64,000 nucleotides of DNA, from positions 882,300 through 946,299 of the forward strand of contig SIJG01000010.1 of the NCBI GenBank assembly GCA_023374025.1, written 5' to 3'. The notes below the pieces were generated by a model, which worked only from the letters and a program-made list of their open reading frames with translations, was not told the DNA's origin and did not search any database. This document shows, piece by piece, positions 20,650 through 30,945 of the stretch (the first letter of the stretch is position 1; each line of letters opens with the position of its first letter). The translations under genes and the position numbers were made by a program. Source of the DNA: Heterodera schachtii (taxonomy: Eukaryota; Nematoda; Chromadorea; Rhabditida; Heteroderidae).

Positions 20650-22289
20650 ATGGCACCGCCCGCTGAAAAAAAGAAAAAACTTTCCTCCGCCGACCATCGC
20701 CTCATTTCTTCTGCAGCAATTGGTCAAAATCAGCAGCAACCGTTGGGCTCATTTATTACATCATTTGGAAAACGGCGAAGTGTTCGAGTGGCAAAGAAAA
20801 TGAATCGAATTTTGAGGAAAATGTGAGCCGGATTTTTGGGTTAAAATTTTAAGACCGCTTAATTTTGTGTTTCAGTTGGATTTGTAACGACGTTTTGATG
20901 GACATTCTCCCATTTTTTGACCGTCCTCAACTCGGCCTCAAATTGGCACTGATTTCGCCACGTTTTGATGTTTTAGTGGACACGCATTTCAATGGCAAAA
21001 GCGAATTGCCAATTTTGAGACAAATAATAATTGGCAAGATGGGAACAAAGCTGAAACTGTCAGTGATTACGAATAGCAATGACAAATCTGAGGGATTTCC
21101 ATTGCCCGAGGGTTCGCTGCCCAGCAAAATTCGCTTTAAGGAGCTTCACATTTGGTAATTCAAATTCGAAACCATTAATTAACACTAAATAATTTCTTTT
21201 TCAGCTACATCGACCATTCCGTCGTGGCATTTCTTCGTTCAAATCAACAAATTTTCGACATAAACGGCACCAATTTATTCTTCCCTATGACATATGACAA
21301 CGAAACAATTTGGGATGTTTTTATCCGTGAAATTTTGCCCATTTTCGCGACAAACATTCGCCACTTTGACTTTACCGATGGCCATCATTTGAACAATTTG
21401 CTTCGTCTCACTTCGCCGACAATTCTCACTGATCTCAATCAGTTGAATTCAATAGAATCTGGTGATCTGTTCCCCAATGTGATTAATTTTGATGGGCCAA
21501 ATGCAATTTCTTCTGCTGGCCAAGCACTGTTTGAATGGTTGCACACTCCGTCAAAAGATGGCCAGCCGAAGCAATTTGTCTGTAGAAATTTCGGAGCAGG
21601 GAACATCTACGAATGGCTCGTCAGTTTCAAAGAGGTCAAAAGGATTAATCATTAGAGTTCGTGATTTTGAGAAAATACGGATCAGGACTACGGACTAGGC
21701 ATCCATACGGATTACGGACTACGGATCCGTAAAAATCCGTATACGGATCTGGTCCGTACACGAACTCTATTAATCATTTTTAATCTGCCTTTGTTTCCGT
21801 TTACAATTAAAAAATTGTATTAATTGCTATTTGTTTTGGTTTCCCATTGTTTAGCCATTTCTCCATGCCACCACTTATGTCAGCTATAAAATTCAACTTG
21901 AACTTTATGATTCGGCGGAAATTGTTGCGCCGTTTGAATTGATGAACGGACGGACCAACGAAAAGCTGACACTGAAGAAGGATGGTGAATATGGGAATGG
22001 AAATGCTGATTGGATAATGAAGCGATGCCCAATTTGGGAGACGGCGGCGGTTCAGTGGGAGGACGAAAATTTGGATAATTTGAACATTGTCAACTTTATG
22101 CTTTATGGAGATTGCATTGGGTAAATGGAAAAAGCTTTTGCTTTATAGGTGTCGTCACAATTAAATTACACTTCATTTAGTCCGTTGTCTCCTCCAAAAA
22201 CGGGTCAAAAGAAGGCAAAAAGTCGTCTGAAAATGATTCCCGGGCCCAGCGGAAGAAAAATGAATGAATTATTGGGAAATGACAAATGA
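20650..22289 (+). CDS. F-box-like family protein, type 1 (intact, 418 aa)
   Basis: Exons are 20650-20822, 20876-21154, 21205-21634, 21855-22120 and 22181-22289, all GT-AG, phases 2-2-0-2. Residues 1-57 are basic (MAPPAEKKKKL, GKRRSVRVAKKMNR). Residues 58-100 carry the F-box-like motif (WICNDVLMDILPFFDRPQLG, LALISPRFDVLVDTHF). Exon 3 has VVAFLRSNQQIFD, IWDVFIREILPIFATNIRHF and ISSAGQALFEWLHTPSKDGQ. Exon 4 has VAPFELMNGRTNEKLTL, WIMKRCPIWETAAVQWEDEN and GDCIG. Exon 5 has SPPKTGQKKAKS and PGPSG. The ATG is the only one ahead of the conserved APP. A SKP1-adaptor function is inference from the motif. It is one of the three cleanest type-1 copies here. A 117-bp transposon sits harmlessly in intron 3. 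Confidence 0.85.
21653..21769. mobile_element. Miniature hAT-like element in an intron (117 bp)
   Basis: Ends TAGAGTTCGTG/CACGAACTCTA with a perfect 8-bp duplication TTAATCAT (21645-21652, 21770-21777). The interior repeats TACGGATTACGGACTACGGAT-type words of about 6-9 nt. It lies within intron 3 of the intact gene at 20650-22289. Confidence 0.92.
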
Positions 22290-22650
22290 TCGATCATTAT
22301 GAATGGAAATTGATCGGATAATTGCTCCTCACAGTTATTTGTTGCTTTTTTCTTTAGAATACATTTATTTGTTTGGATTTCTGGGATTTTTCCAGCAGAA
22401 ATGGTCGGTTTAAAAGAGACGAAAAAATCATTTTCCATCCCAAATGGATAAGCACTTGAATTTGAGTTTTGATTGAGCAGTGCTAATTTGGTCATGTCCT
22501 TGGGATAAATGAAAAATGAAAGAAATTAATATTTCATCGGAAAGAATTGAACAAAATCAACGAGCAAAAATAAGTATCAAAAAATGATCAACAGAACAAT
22601 TTGTCCATATCAATAATCTCCTAAATGGTCGATCTTTCCTTAATTAAATT

Positions 22651-23098
22651 TCACTTCCGCACATTTCGACGCCCTTTTCCACCACTTTGACGTGCCGCTA
22701 GTGGGGACGAATGCCTAAATTAAATGAACACTTTGGCAATAGCAAATGAGTTAATTAAAAAAAAAAATAAAAAAAACATTTTTAAAATGTTATCAATTTA
22801 GGACTTCAATTATTAAAAGTATTTTTTTAATTTTTATTTATTTTTCATTTCTTACCCAATGCATTTTTTGTCACCATACATACGAATGCGGACAGTGCTC
22901 AATTTGTTAAAATTTTCATTCTCCCATTGAATCATTTGCCCAATTTGGTAGTGCTTCATCACCCAATGTTTTTCTGATTCTTTGCTCAGTGTCAGCTTTT
23001 CATTGGTCCGTTCGTTCACCAATTCAAACGGCTCAATTGGCATTGATGAGAACGCAAAGAATTGAATTATGAAGCAGGCAGAAGAAGTGGCACGGAAT
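22651..23098 (-). pseudogene. F-box-like family relic (exons 4-5)
   Basis: The exon 4 part (about 23098-22856) reads IEPFELVNERTNEKLTL, HYQIGQMIQWENENFN and GDKKCIG, with its GT donor. Exon 5 (22714-22651) reads SSPLAARQSGGKGRRNVRK then stop. The usual TTTAG acceptor of exon 4 is missing and no exon 1-3 lies upstream. The 3' end faces the 3' end of the gene at 20650-22289. Confidence 0.8.
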
Positions 23099-24141
23099 CA
23101 TTTACTCAAAAAAATAGAATGTTTGAGCTGGGAATTTTGTTGCATTTCAACTAAAACTAATAAAAATATTATAGTAAACATTTTATTGATTTTGACAATG
23201 TTTTAATTTTTTTATTGGTTCTAAAAAATAAAGTGATTTTGTACGGTCGGGGTCGTTTTCGCGTGGTTGCATAATACTTTTGAAATTTTTTTTTTATGAC
23301 CCTAAGGAAAACAAAAGGATGTTCGAGCTTTAATTTTGAGCATTAATTACGTGGGTGCCACAAAATGTCAGCGCCGCAAATGTCGGATCACCGAAATTTT
23401 ATTAGGCGGGAAGGATTTCAAACATTTCTAAATGCCATGGCTTTTCAATTAGCTTTGCCTCGCTGATGATTGTGAGAGCTGTCATATCGCGCAGTGAAAT
23501 GCATTCAGCTGCTGGAGACACTCAACCCGAACAGACTGACGCTGGCGTAAGGTGAGTTAGGGCAAGCAAAAACACCAGGCCAAGGGACAAATTGTTAACA
23601 AAATTAATTGGTCACAATCACGTTTCGGGACCATGTCCAATGATTGATCAGAGCCAAATAAGCCAAATCCACAGGGAAAAACTGAACGGAAAATTTGTGT
23701 CGAGGTCCCTTTGGAAAGTTCAGCAGAAAATTTGCTAACCCGTAGAATTCTGATCAGGTCTTGGCATTGAAATCTTATTAGGCTTTGCCAATCTTTAAAA
23801 AATTGGTATTGGTGCCGGGGAAACCCGAGATATAAGGAGCGTACCGAGAAGCCAGAAAAATGTATCGGAAAATTATTAGCTGATCGATATTGCACTCCTT
23901 AGCCGACATTAATTGCTACCCGAGAATACTTCTGATCAGGCCATAGAACTTAAATTTATCAGCAAGCTCTTGGTCAGCATTAGGCTTAGTGTTAAAGAAT
24001 GTTCATGATAAAATTTATTCAAAGGCACTTTGTCGAGTACGGCACCATGCCATCCATTGCCGTTGAACTCTTCAAATGACCTTTACAAAATTTAAATTTT
24101 AAATGGCTAACAATGACTCCCTTTTCCATTGGCATTGGCAG

Positions 24142-24385
24142 ATGTGCTGCTCGACCATGATGGATTTACATGCAAATTATTGCCTGCAACAATTTATGTC
24201 GTGAAAAGCAATGGCACTGATTCATGGCTTGCCATTGCGGTAAAATGTGGCAAATGAAAAATTAATTCAAATTTTTAAATACTTTTTTTTAATTCCAGGA
24301 AGGTGCCAGCGATTCAGAAATTTTTGATTCCCTCTTCAAAATGGCATTTTACGCGGAAGTGAAAAGGCAAAAAGGGCCATTGTGA
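24142..24385 (+). pseudogene. 3' end of an unrecognised gene
   Basis: Two exons in frame: 24142-24239 (VLLDHDGFTCKLLPATIYVV, then NGTDSWLAIA) and 24299-24385 (EGASDSEIFDSLFKMAFYAE, then VKRQKGPL and stop). They have a CAG acceptor, GT donor and CAG acceptor. A possible upstream coding scrap at about 24020-24070 reads HFVEYGTMPSIAVELFK but lacks a donor. I do not recognise the family and found no start. The composition and splice sites suggest decayed or partial coding sequence. The remainder of 23100-25020 shows nothing else I can name. Confidence 0.4.
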
Positions 24386-25164
24386 AAGTGATAAAAATGA
24401 TCACTGACCATTGATTGATCAGAGCCAAAACCATTGAACAAAAAGTGATCAAAGCCCTTAGGGAAAATGTGATTAGAGGGCTTTTGTTTGAGATTAAATT
24501 ATCGGACATATAAGTAAAAAAAACACCGACATTTTTCGGTTAATTTCACATATTCGACAAACTTTCAAATTCTCGAAACCCAAAATTTCCACCACCAAAA
24601 TCTCTCCGAAATAATTTTTTATTTATATTTATAAGAAATGTCTGGTTTTAATTAAAAAACAAAATTCTTACAATTTTTTCCATTTTGTAAAAAATATATC
24701 AATGCTCAGAAACGATAAGAATAATGTTTCTTTCAGGGAGTTATAAATAGCCAATTCCTGTGATTTACATATTTCGAACGTTTCATTCAATGAAAATCAG
24801 AGCGATTTGTTAAACATTTTTTCTCACATTTTAACATTTTTTGTTGCAAAACCTTTAATTTATCATTTTTTAAAAATAAAACACCATATTTCTTGAAATT
24901 GAGCCCCCGGGATTTGTTTATAATTTTATTCTGATTAATTTTTCTTTTTAAGTTCAGGTATAAATTCATTTAATTATAATGATCGGTTTAATTATGTCTA
25001 TGTTTACGCCATAATTATTAATGTAGTGGCGATAATAAGTAATTTGGCAAAATTGGACGGTCCCCGGATTTCGGCGTTCCATCTCTCTGGGTGGGCCCAC
25101 TAAAAGAATTGCTCAACTTTTGGACCCATCTGCGTTTTATGCAAAATTCGAAAAGTTTGCTTGG

Positions 25165-25293
25165 TTTTACCAATGGCTAATGAGCGATGCCCAATTGGGG
25201 GAGACGGCTGCGATTCAATGGGACGACGAACATTTGGACGATTTGAACACTGTCAACTTTTCCATTTTCGGTGCCCAAAACTGCATTGTGTGA
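25165..25293 (+). pseudogene. F-box-like family relic (piece of exon 4)
   Basis: It reads GETAAIQWDDEHLDDLNTVN, then FSIFGAQNCIV and a stop, matching ETAAVQWEDENLDNLNIVN-F in the gene at 20650-22289. Compensating single-base changes scramble the preceding W-x-M-K-R-C-P motif. The GT donor after C-I is lost. Confidence 0.7.
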
Positions 25294-25515
25294 GCGGTTT
25301 AGAAAGCATTTGTTTTTGTTTCAAATTTCTCTTTGTTAAAAAGTCCAAGAAATTTTCCGACTTATGTTTAAAATGATTCATTTTTATTAATTCACAACCG
25401 CATCAAATACACAATTGAAATGGACGAATTTGTGAGCAAAAAAGTACAACATACAACTGCGTACATAAATGACAATATTTAAGGATCACACACTTTGCAT
25501 CAATTAATTCATTAA

Positions 25516-25665
25516 TCATTCATTCATTCGTTTCTGCTGTTGACCACTCGGCCCAGGGGAAGCGTCGAGAAGACTTTAAAAAACAAAGCATAAATTTGAA
25601 ATCTTTTAAAACTAATTGCTCACTCATTGTCAATTCCATCCTTTCCAATGGAAATGTAAATTCGG
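25516..25665 (-). pseudogene. Type-2 family relic (end of exon 4, exon 5)
   Basis: Exon 5 is 25573-25516 (LLDASPGPSGQQQKRMNE, stop). The preceding exon end at about 25665-25619 reads RIYISIGKDGIDNE with a GT donor. Its downstream flank (about 25380-25515) is nearly the same as that of the relic at 14343-14482. It is cut upstream by repeat sequence with a run of 16 G at about 25700-25715. Confidence 0.75.
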
Positions 25666-25897
25666 TTCCACTCAAGGGCGTAGCCAGACCCTTGGCTTTG
25701 GGGGGGGGGGGGGGGCTGAAGTCAAAAAGTCGATTTTTAGGGGTGCATTTTTGGTTTTTAAGTCGATTTTTAGGGGTGTATTTTTGGTTTTTTGAAATCC
25801 CGAATTATGGGGTGTATTTTAAAAAATTTTTCGCCAAAAAATTAATATTTTTTGCCATTTTGGCCTCCATTTTTCAAAAATATGGTAAAATGGGGGT

Positions 25898-25923
25898 CCG
25901 GCGGTGCCGATAGGCGCCGCCGG
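25898..25923. repeat. GC-rich hairpin motif
   Basis: A copy of the 26-nt hairpin (CCGGCGGTGCC, GATA, GGCGCCGC...). It is followed by AT-rich sequence and a type-2 exon scrap. Confidence 0.88.
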
Positions 25924-26027
25924 GAAAATTTTTGAGTATTTTAATGCAATTTTATTAAGAAAATTGCTTAAAATTTCAAAAAAATCTACTGAAAACGATC
26001 TCTCCGTTGTTTCAATGTTATTGGCGA

Positions 26028-26121
26028 CATTTTCCTCGAATTTCCGCCCGATGACAGTGCCAATGCGACGGATGGTCAAGCGGTAGTTAAATGGCTGTTT
26101 ACGCCTTCTCCGGACGGTGTG
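26028..26121 (+). pseudogene. Type-2 family relic (end of exon 3-equivalent)
   Basis: It reads FLEFPPDDSANATDGQAVVK, then WLFTPSPDGV, which aligns with FPPDESANASDGHAVAK in the gene at 59518-61324. It is truncated on the left by repeats. On the right it stops exactly where the palindrome's left arm begins (26122). Confidence 0.8.
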
Positions 26122-27164
26122 AGATTTTGTTCGTAAAATGAGCCAAAAATGAGAACCATAAAAAATCGGTCTCGAGTCTCGGGGTCAAGTCTCGGTCTCG
26201 AGCCTCGGAAAATATTCGGTCTCGAACAGCACTACATTGGCACGCGCGGAGCGCCCATAATTTGCATATTTCTCATAATTTTGCGTTCAAAATCGATTCC
26301 GATCTTTTTTACATGGTTTTTTGTTTTTGATCTATAAGATATATTTGCCCAATTATTAAGAAAAATAAGGGTTATAGTGGACAATATTTGAAAATTTTTT
26401 GGGATTTGTTAATTGCTTTTGCCCAAAATAACCTAATTCGAGCGAGTTTTAAAGAAATTTAATGAGTTTTTATTTAAATGGGTTATCCTTGAAACTTGAC
26501 TTTTTATTTGTTTTCGCACATTTGGTTGTTGACTTTGTTCAAAAAGTTTCCGGAATAGAGATTGGGCCGGCGGTGCCGATAGGCGCCGCCGTGGAAATTT
26601 TTGAAAATTTTACTCTGTTTCTTACCAAAAATTTCCCAAAAAATGACCAAATGTCTCTATGAAAACAATATTTAATTCGTAAATTTTCGATTTTATCCAG
26701 TGTAAATTTTTCACGGAATAACCGTGAATTGGTACCGTGAATCGTGACCGTGACCGTGAGTGAAAAAACCCGTGAAATTCACGGTAACCGTGACCGTGAC
26801 CGTGATTCACGGCGCATCTCTACTGAATATGTACAAATCTGACACCAATTTGACTAATTCTAAATCCCTAACCTAAATTTTAATTTACTTATTCGCTTCA
26901 TTTGGTCAAGTGTGAAAAACGCATTGGCTTTATCTGTTTATGCTCGCCCTTTCGTTGACAATACATACTTTAGGATATTGGTAATCCAATTAACACAGAG
27001 AACGTATTCAGCGACCCCGAAAACCCTAAATTAGACTCGTTTTCCGAGTTTTTATAAGCTTTTTACTCTTTTGGACATTTCGTGGTTTTGGACATTTCGA
27101 GGCTTTTACTCTTGGACATTTCGTCGCTTGGACTAGACGGCTGCCCATCTTTTCTCGGAGTGTG

Positions 27165-27613
27165 CAAACCATTTGGACAGAATGTGTTCAGCAGTTGTGT
27201 TTGGCTCATCATCAGCAATCGCATCGGGGCACAGCAAACCGAACGATCGAATTCACTTGAATGAGATTGAAGAGATTTGTTGACGAAATGAAACGACGCA
27301 AATTGTCCAAATTGCCACTATTAGTAATGGCAAGATAGCGAATGCTTGTCGTAAAAATTGGCCAAATTTGACGGGTAAAAGCATCCAAAATCGGCTGGAC
27401 ATCCGTACACGCAGAAATTTAACAAAATGTTGAATTACTCAATCCGAAGGTCCTTAATGCGAATTTGATTGGGCAGCGGACGGACCGGCAACCGAAATCC
27501 CACAAATTTGCGATCCATCCGTACAGACACTTTCGCTTTTGGTCCAATGTCCTTGCTTATTTCAATTGCACTCCAAATTGTCAATTCCGTCGTTTTGCCA
27601 TCGAAATGCGCCT
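27165..27613 (-). pseudogene. F-box-like family relic in the left arm (exon 2 end, exon 3)
   Basis: The minus strand from 27613 reads AHFDGKTTELTIWSAIEISK, then LPVRPLPNQIRIKDLRIE with a GT, which is the end of exon 2. After a short gap come VQPILDAFTRQIWPIFTTSI and LDNLRRFISSTN, then a frame break, then DEPNTTAEHI-LSKWLHTPR. The opening Y-I-D-H part of exon 3 is deleted. The same exons recur, cut shorter, in the right arm. Confidence 0.85.
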
Positions 27614-27742
27614 CCCCACGATTCGTCTATTACTCGATTCGTCTACTCAGCCAAAAAGCCACGATTCGTCTAAAATGGCCTTTTTCCTCTCCTCCCCTTT
27701 CATTCATTTGCTCATAATTTTCCCGGTCATTTTATTGCCCTA

Positions 27743-28440
27743 ATGTCTCCGAGAATTCCGTACGTTTTTCATTTTTTTTTCGTTTTACATTGTATCACAA
27801 CTCTTTACCACAAAATTTAGCCAGGATTGCCAAGTTGAAAATGTTCAGTGAATTTCATAATTTTATTTGAGAATTTACCCCATCGGTCGGGCCCACTAAA
27901 ATTTCAAAAATGAAATTTTCATTCATATTTCCCCAAATTCATTTTTCAGTTGGTACGCCGTGTCTCTTCTGTTGGTTGGCTGTGGCACCATTCTTTGTTT
28001 TTTTTGGGACAACGTCAAAAACGAGCGAAAGTGTCTGTACGGATGGATCGCAAATTTGTGGGATTTCGGTTGCCGGTCCGTCCGCTGCCCAATCAAATTC
28101 GCATTAAGGACCTTCGGATTGAGTAATTCAACATTTTGTTAAATTTCTGCGTGTACGGATGTCCAGCCGATTTTGGATGCTTTTACCCGTCAAATTTGGC
28201 CAATTTTTACGACAAGCATTCGCTATCTTGCCATTACTAATAGTGGCAATTTGGACAATTTGCGTCGTTTCATTTCGTCAACAAATCTCTTCAATCTCAT
28301 TCAAGTGAATTCGATCGTTCGGTTTGCTGTGCCCCGATGCGATTGCTGATGATGAGCCAAACACAACTGCTGAACACATTCTGTCCAAATGGTTGCACAC
28401 TCCGAGAAAAGATGGGCAGCCGTCTAGTCCAAGCGACGAA
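27743..28440 (+). pseudogene. Chimera: type-2 5' exons fused to an F-box-like exon 2-3 relic
   Basis: Exon 1 (27743-27759, 17 nt, MSPRI) and the start of exon 2 (27950 on: WYAVSLLLVGCGTILCFFWD, NVKNERK) match the membrane-anchor exons of the gene at 59518-61324, including exon length. At 28025 the palindrome's right arm begins in the same reading direction with VSVRMDRKFVGFRLPVRPLP, then the same defective exon 3 as the left arm. The join therefore splices two family branches into one reading frame for a short way before the frame is lost near 28320. Confidence 0.8.
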
Positions 28441-28737
28441 ATGTCCAAGAGTAAAAGCCTCGAAATGTCCAAAACCACGAAATGTCCAAAAGAGTAAAAA
28501 GCTTATAAAAACTCGGAAAACGAGTCTAATTTAGGGTTTTCGGGGTCGCTGAATACGTTCTCTGTGTTAATTGGATTACCAATATCCTAAAGTATGTATT
28601 GTCAACGAAAGGGCGAGCATAAACAGATAAAGCCAATGCGTTTTTCACACTTGACCAAATGAAGCGAATAAGTAAATTAAAATTTAGGTTAGGGATTTAG
28701 AATTAGTCAAATTGGTGTCAGATTTGTACATATTCAG

Positions 28738-29870
28738 TAGAGATGCGCCGTGAATCACGGTCACGGTCACGGTTACCGTGAATTTCACGGGTTTTTTTCA
28801 CTCACGGTCACGGTCACGATTCACGGTACCAATTCACGGTTATTCCGTGAAAAATTTACACTGGATAAAATCGAAAATTTACGAATTAAATATTGTTTTC
28901 ATAGAGACATTTGGTCATTTTTTGGGAAATTTTTGGTAAGAAACAGAGTAAAATTTTCAAAAATTTCCACGGCGGCGCCTATCGGCACCGCCGGCCCAAT
29001 CTCTATTCCGGAAACTTTTTGAACAAAGTCAACAACCAAATGTGCGAAAACAAATAAAAAGTCAAGTTTCAAGGATAACCCATTTAAATAAAAACTCATT
29101 AAATTTCTTTAAAACTCGCTCGAATTAGGTTATTTTGGGCAAAAGCAATTAACAAATCCCAAAAAATTTTCAAATATTGTCCACTATAACCCTTATTTTT
29201 CTTAATAATTGGGCAAATATATCTTATAGATCAAAAACAAAAAACCATGTAAAAAAGATCGGAATCGATTTTGAACGCAAAATTATGAGAAATATGCAAA
29301 TTATGGGCGCTCCGCGCGTGCCAATGTAGTGCTGTTCGAGACCGAATATTTTCCGAGGCTCGAGACCGAGACTTGACCCCGAGACTCGAGACCGATTTTT
29401 TATGGTTCTCATTTTTGGCTCATTTTACGAACAAAATCTGTTAACAAATTGCAATCAAATTTTAGATTTTTCCCCCTGGCGGCGCCTACCGGCGCCGCCG
29501 GACTACAAAAATTTATTATTTTATAAAAATTGGCAAATTCACAAAATTTGGCCATTTTTGTAAAAATATGTGCACAAATTGCACTCACATTTTTAAAAAT
29601 TCGCCGTCCCTGCTGGGCACCCTGTTCCCAAAATTTTTTGAAAAATTTTACCACAAAAAGACAGTGTAAAAACAAAAAATTCGCCAGGGAAAATTTAACT
29701 AAAAAAATTCACGGTCACGGTCACGAAAACCGGGAATTTCACGGGTTTTTTGGATCACGGTCACGGTCACGATTCACGGTACCAATTCACGGTCACGATT
29801 CACGGGGTCAATTCACGGTCACGGTCACGTTTCACGGTTCACGGGTTTTTTCAATCACGGCGCATCTCTA
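28738..29870. mobile_element. hAT-like element, CACGGTCACG family (1133 bp)
   Basis: Ends TAGAGATGCGCCGTGA and its complement, with a perfect 8-bp duplication ATATTCAG at 28730-28737 and 29871-29878. The interior has CACGGTCACG-type word arrays near both ends and two GC hairpins (28969, 29477). Positions 28738-29439 also belong to the palindrome's right arm. The left arm holds the matching but truncated copy. Confidence 0.9.
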
Positions 29871-30002
29871 ATATTCAGTAGAGATTCGATTTTAAAGAAA
29901 TTTTCTCCCATTTCATATGTATAAAAGTCGCCACTTTTCCACTTTTCGTTCACTCTCATTACATACTTTTCCTCCTCGGTAATAAATTTTGTTGCTGATT
30001 AG

Positions 30003-30656
30003 TAGGGTTTGTAATTATATGGATATAAAAACTCGAAATATGGCCATAAAATATGGACAAAAAATCGCGAAATATGGACATAAAATAGCAAAAATATGGA
30101 CATAAATTTTTCCAAATGTAGGGTATGATTTCTCAAAATTTCTTCAAATTCATTAAACGCAAAGTAAAACTTTCAGAAATGGCTAAATATTGTATAAAAA
30201 CTCGTTTTAGAGAAAAAATAAGCTATTTCTTGAGAAAATCGACCAAAAATCGAAATTTTCCATTTTTTGCTTATTTTTGACATAAATTAACCAATTTTTT
30301 AAGAAAATTTAAATTTCATCAATTTTTTTCGACAAATTCTGCTAAAAAATTATTTTTTTGAAAATTTTCTGGTCCTTAGGGGGTCAAAAAGGCCAATTTA
30401 GCTGATGGGGGCCGTTCTAATAGAGATTTTTTTGAAAAATGCCAAAATATGGACATAAAATATGGATAAAATGCGAAAATATGGAAAAATATGGAAATAT
30501 GGACATAAATCACGAAATATGGAAAAATATGGAAAATATGGATATGGAAAGTCATCCTAGAAGCTTCAAAACAAGCTAAAAACATGTTTTTCGTGCGTTT
30601 CAGGCCTCCCACAGTCCAGGAAAAAAATATGGATTTCCATATAATTACAAACCCTA
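30003..30656. mobile_element. hAT-like element, ATATGGACA family (654 bp)
   Basis: Ends TAGGGTTTGTAATTATATGG and its complement. The flanking octamers CTGATTAG (29995-30002) and CTGACTAG (30657-30664) differ at one base. The interior repeats AAATATGGACAT-like words at both ends. It has no ORF of note. Confidence 0.87.
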
Positions 30657-30945
30657 CTGACTAGCTCGAACCTTACTTTTATTAGATTTATTTGTGCATT
30701 TTTTTTTATTAAATATTGTTTTGGGGCTTCGTACATTTATTAAAATTTCATTTTCCTCACTATGTTTTTCTGTGCATTTAAGCACTCCTCCAAAAACCGT
30801 TGGGTTTTTCGAAAAAGGACGAATACCATTTAAAGATTTAAAGTTCGCCGTCCCCCCCCCTTGGTTTTCAATCATGGCATATAAACTGTACAATGATCAT
30901 TAAGTCTAAAATTTGACAAAAGTTTCCATTTAGCAATTGTTTTTA

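Larger units (their letters stand above)
26122..29439. repeat. Giant near-perfect inverted repeat (1.4-kb arms)
   Basis: The left arm 26122-27536 and right arm 28025-29439 are reverse complements of equal length (about 1415 bp). Only scattered single-base differences were seen, for example an extra A at about 27168 in the left arm. The central spacer is 488 bp (27537-28024). Each arm carries half of a hAT-like element, the GC hairpin (26567 and 28969) and a piece of F-box-like exons 2-3. The high identity means a recent event, ongoing gene conversion, or an assembly artefact at a hairpin. Confidence 0.93.

Noticed and set aside
22205..22495. 96-codon minus-strand frame beyond the 20650-22289 gene
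   Set aside because: It is antisense to that gene's last exon and flank and has no recognisable motif or partner exons.
26149..29412. Paired identical open frames of 60-92 codons in both palindrome arms
   Set aside because: They are identical only because the arms are duplicates. They lie in transposon or relic sequence and show no coding features.
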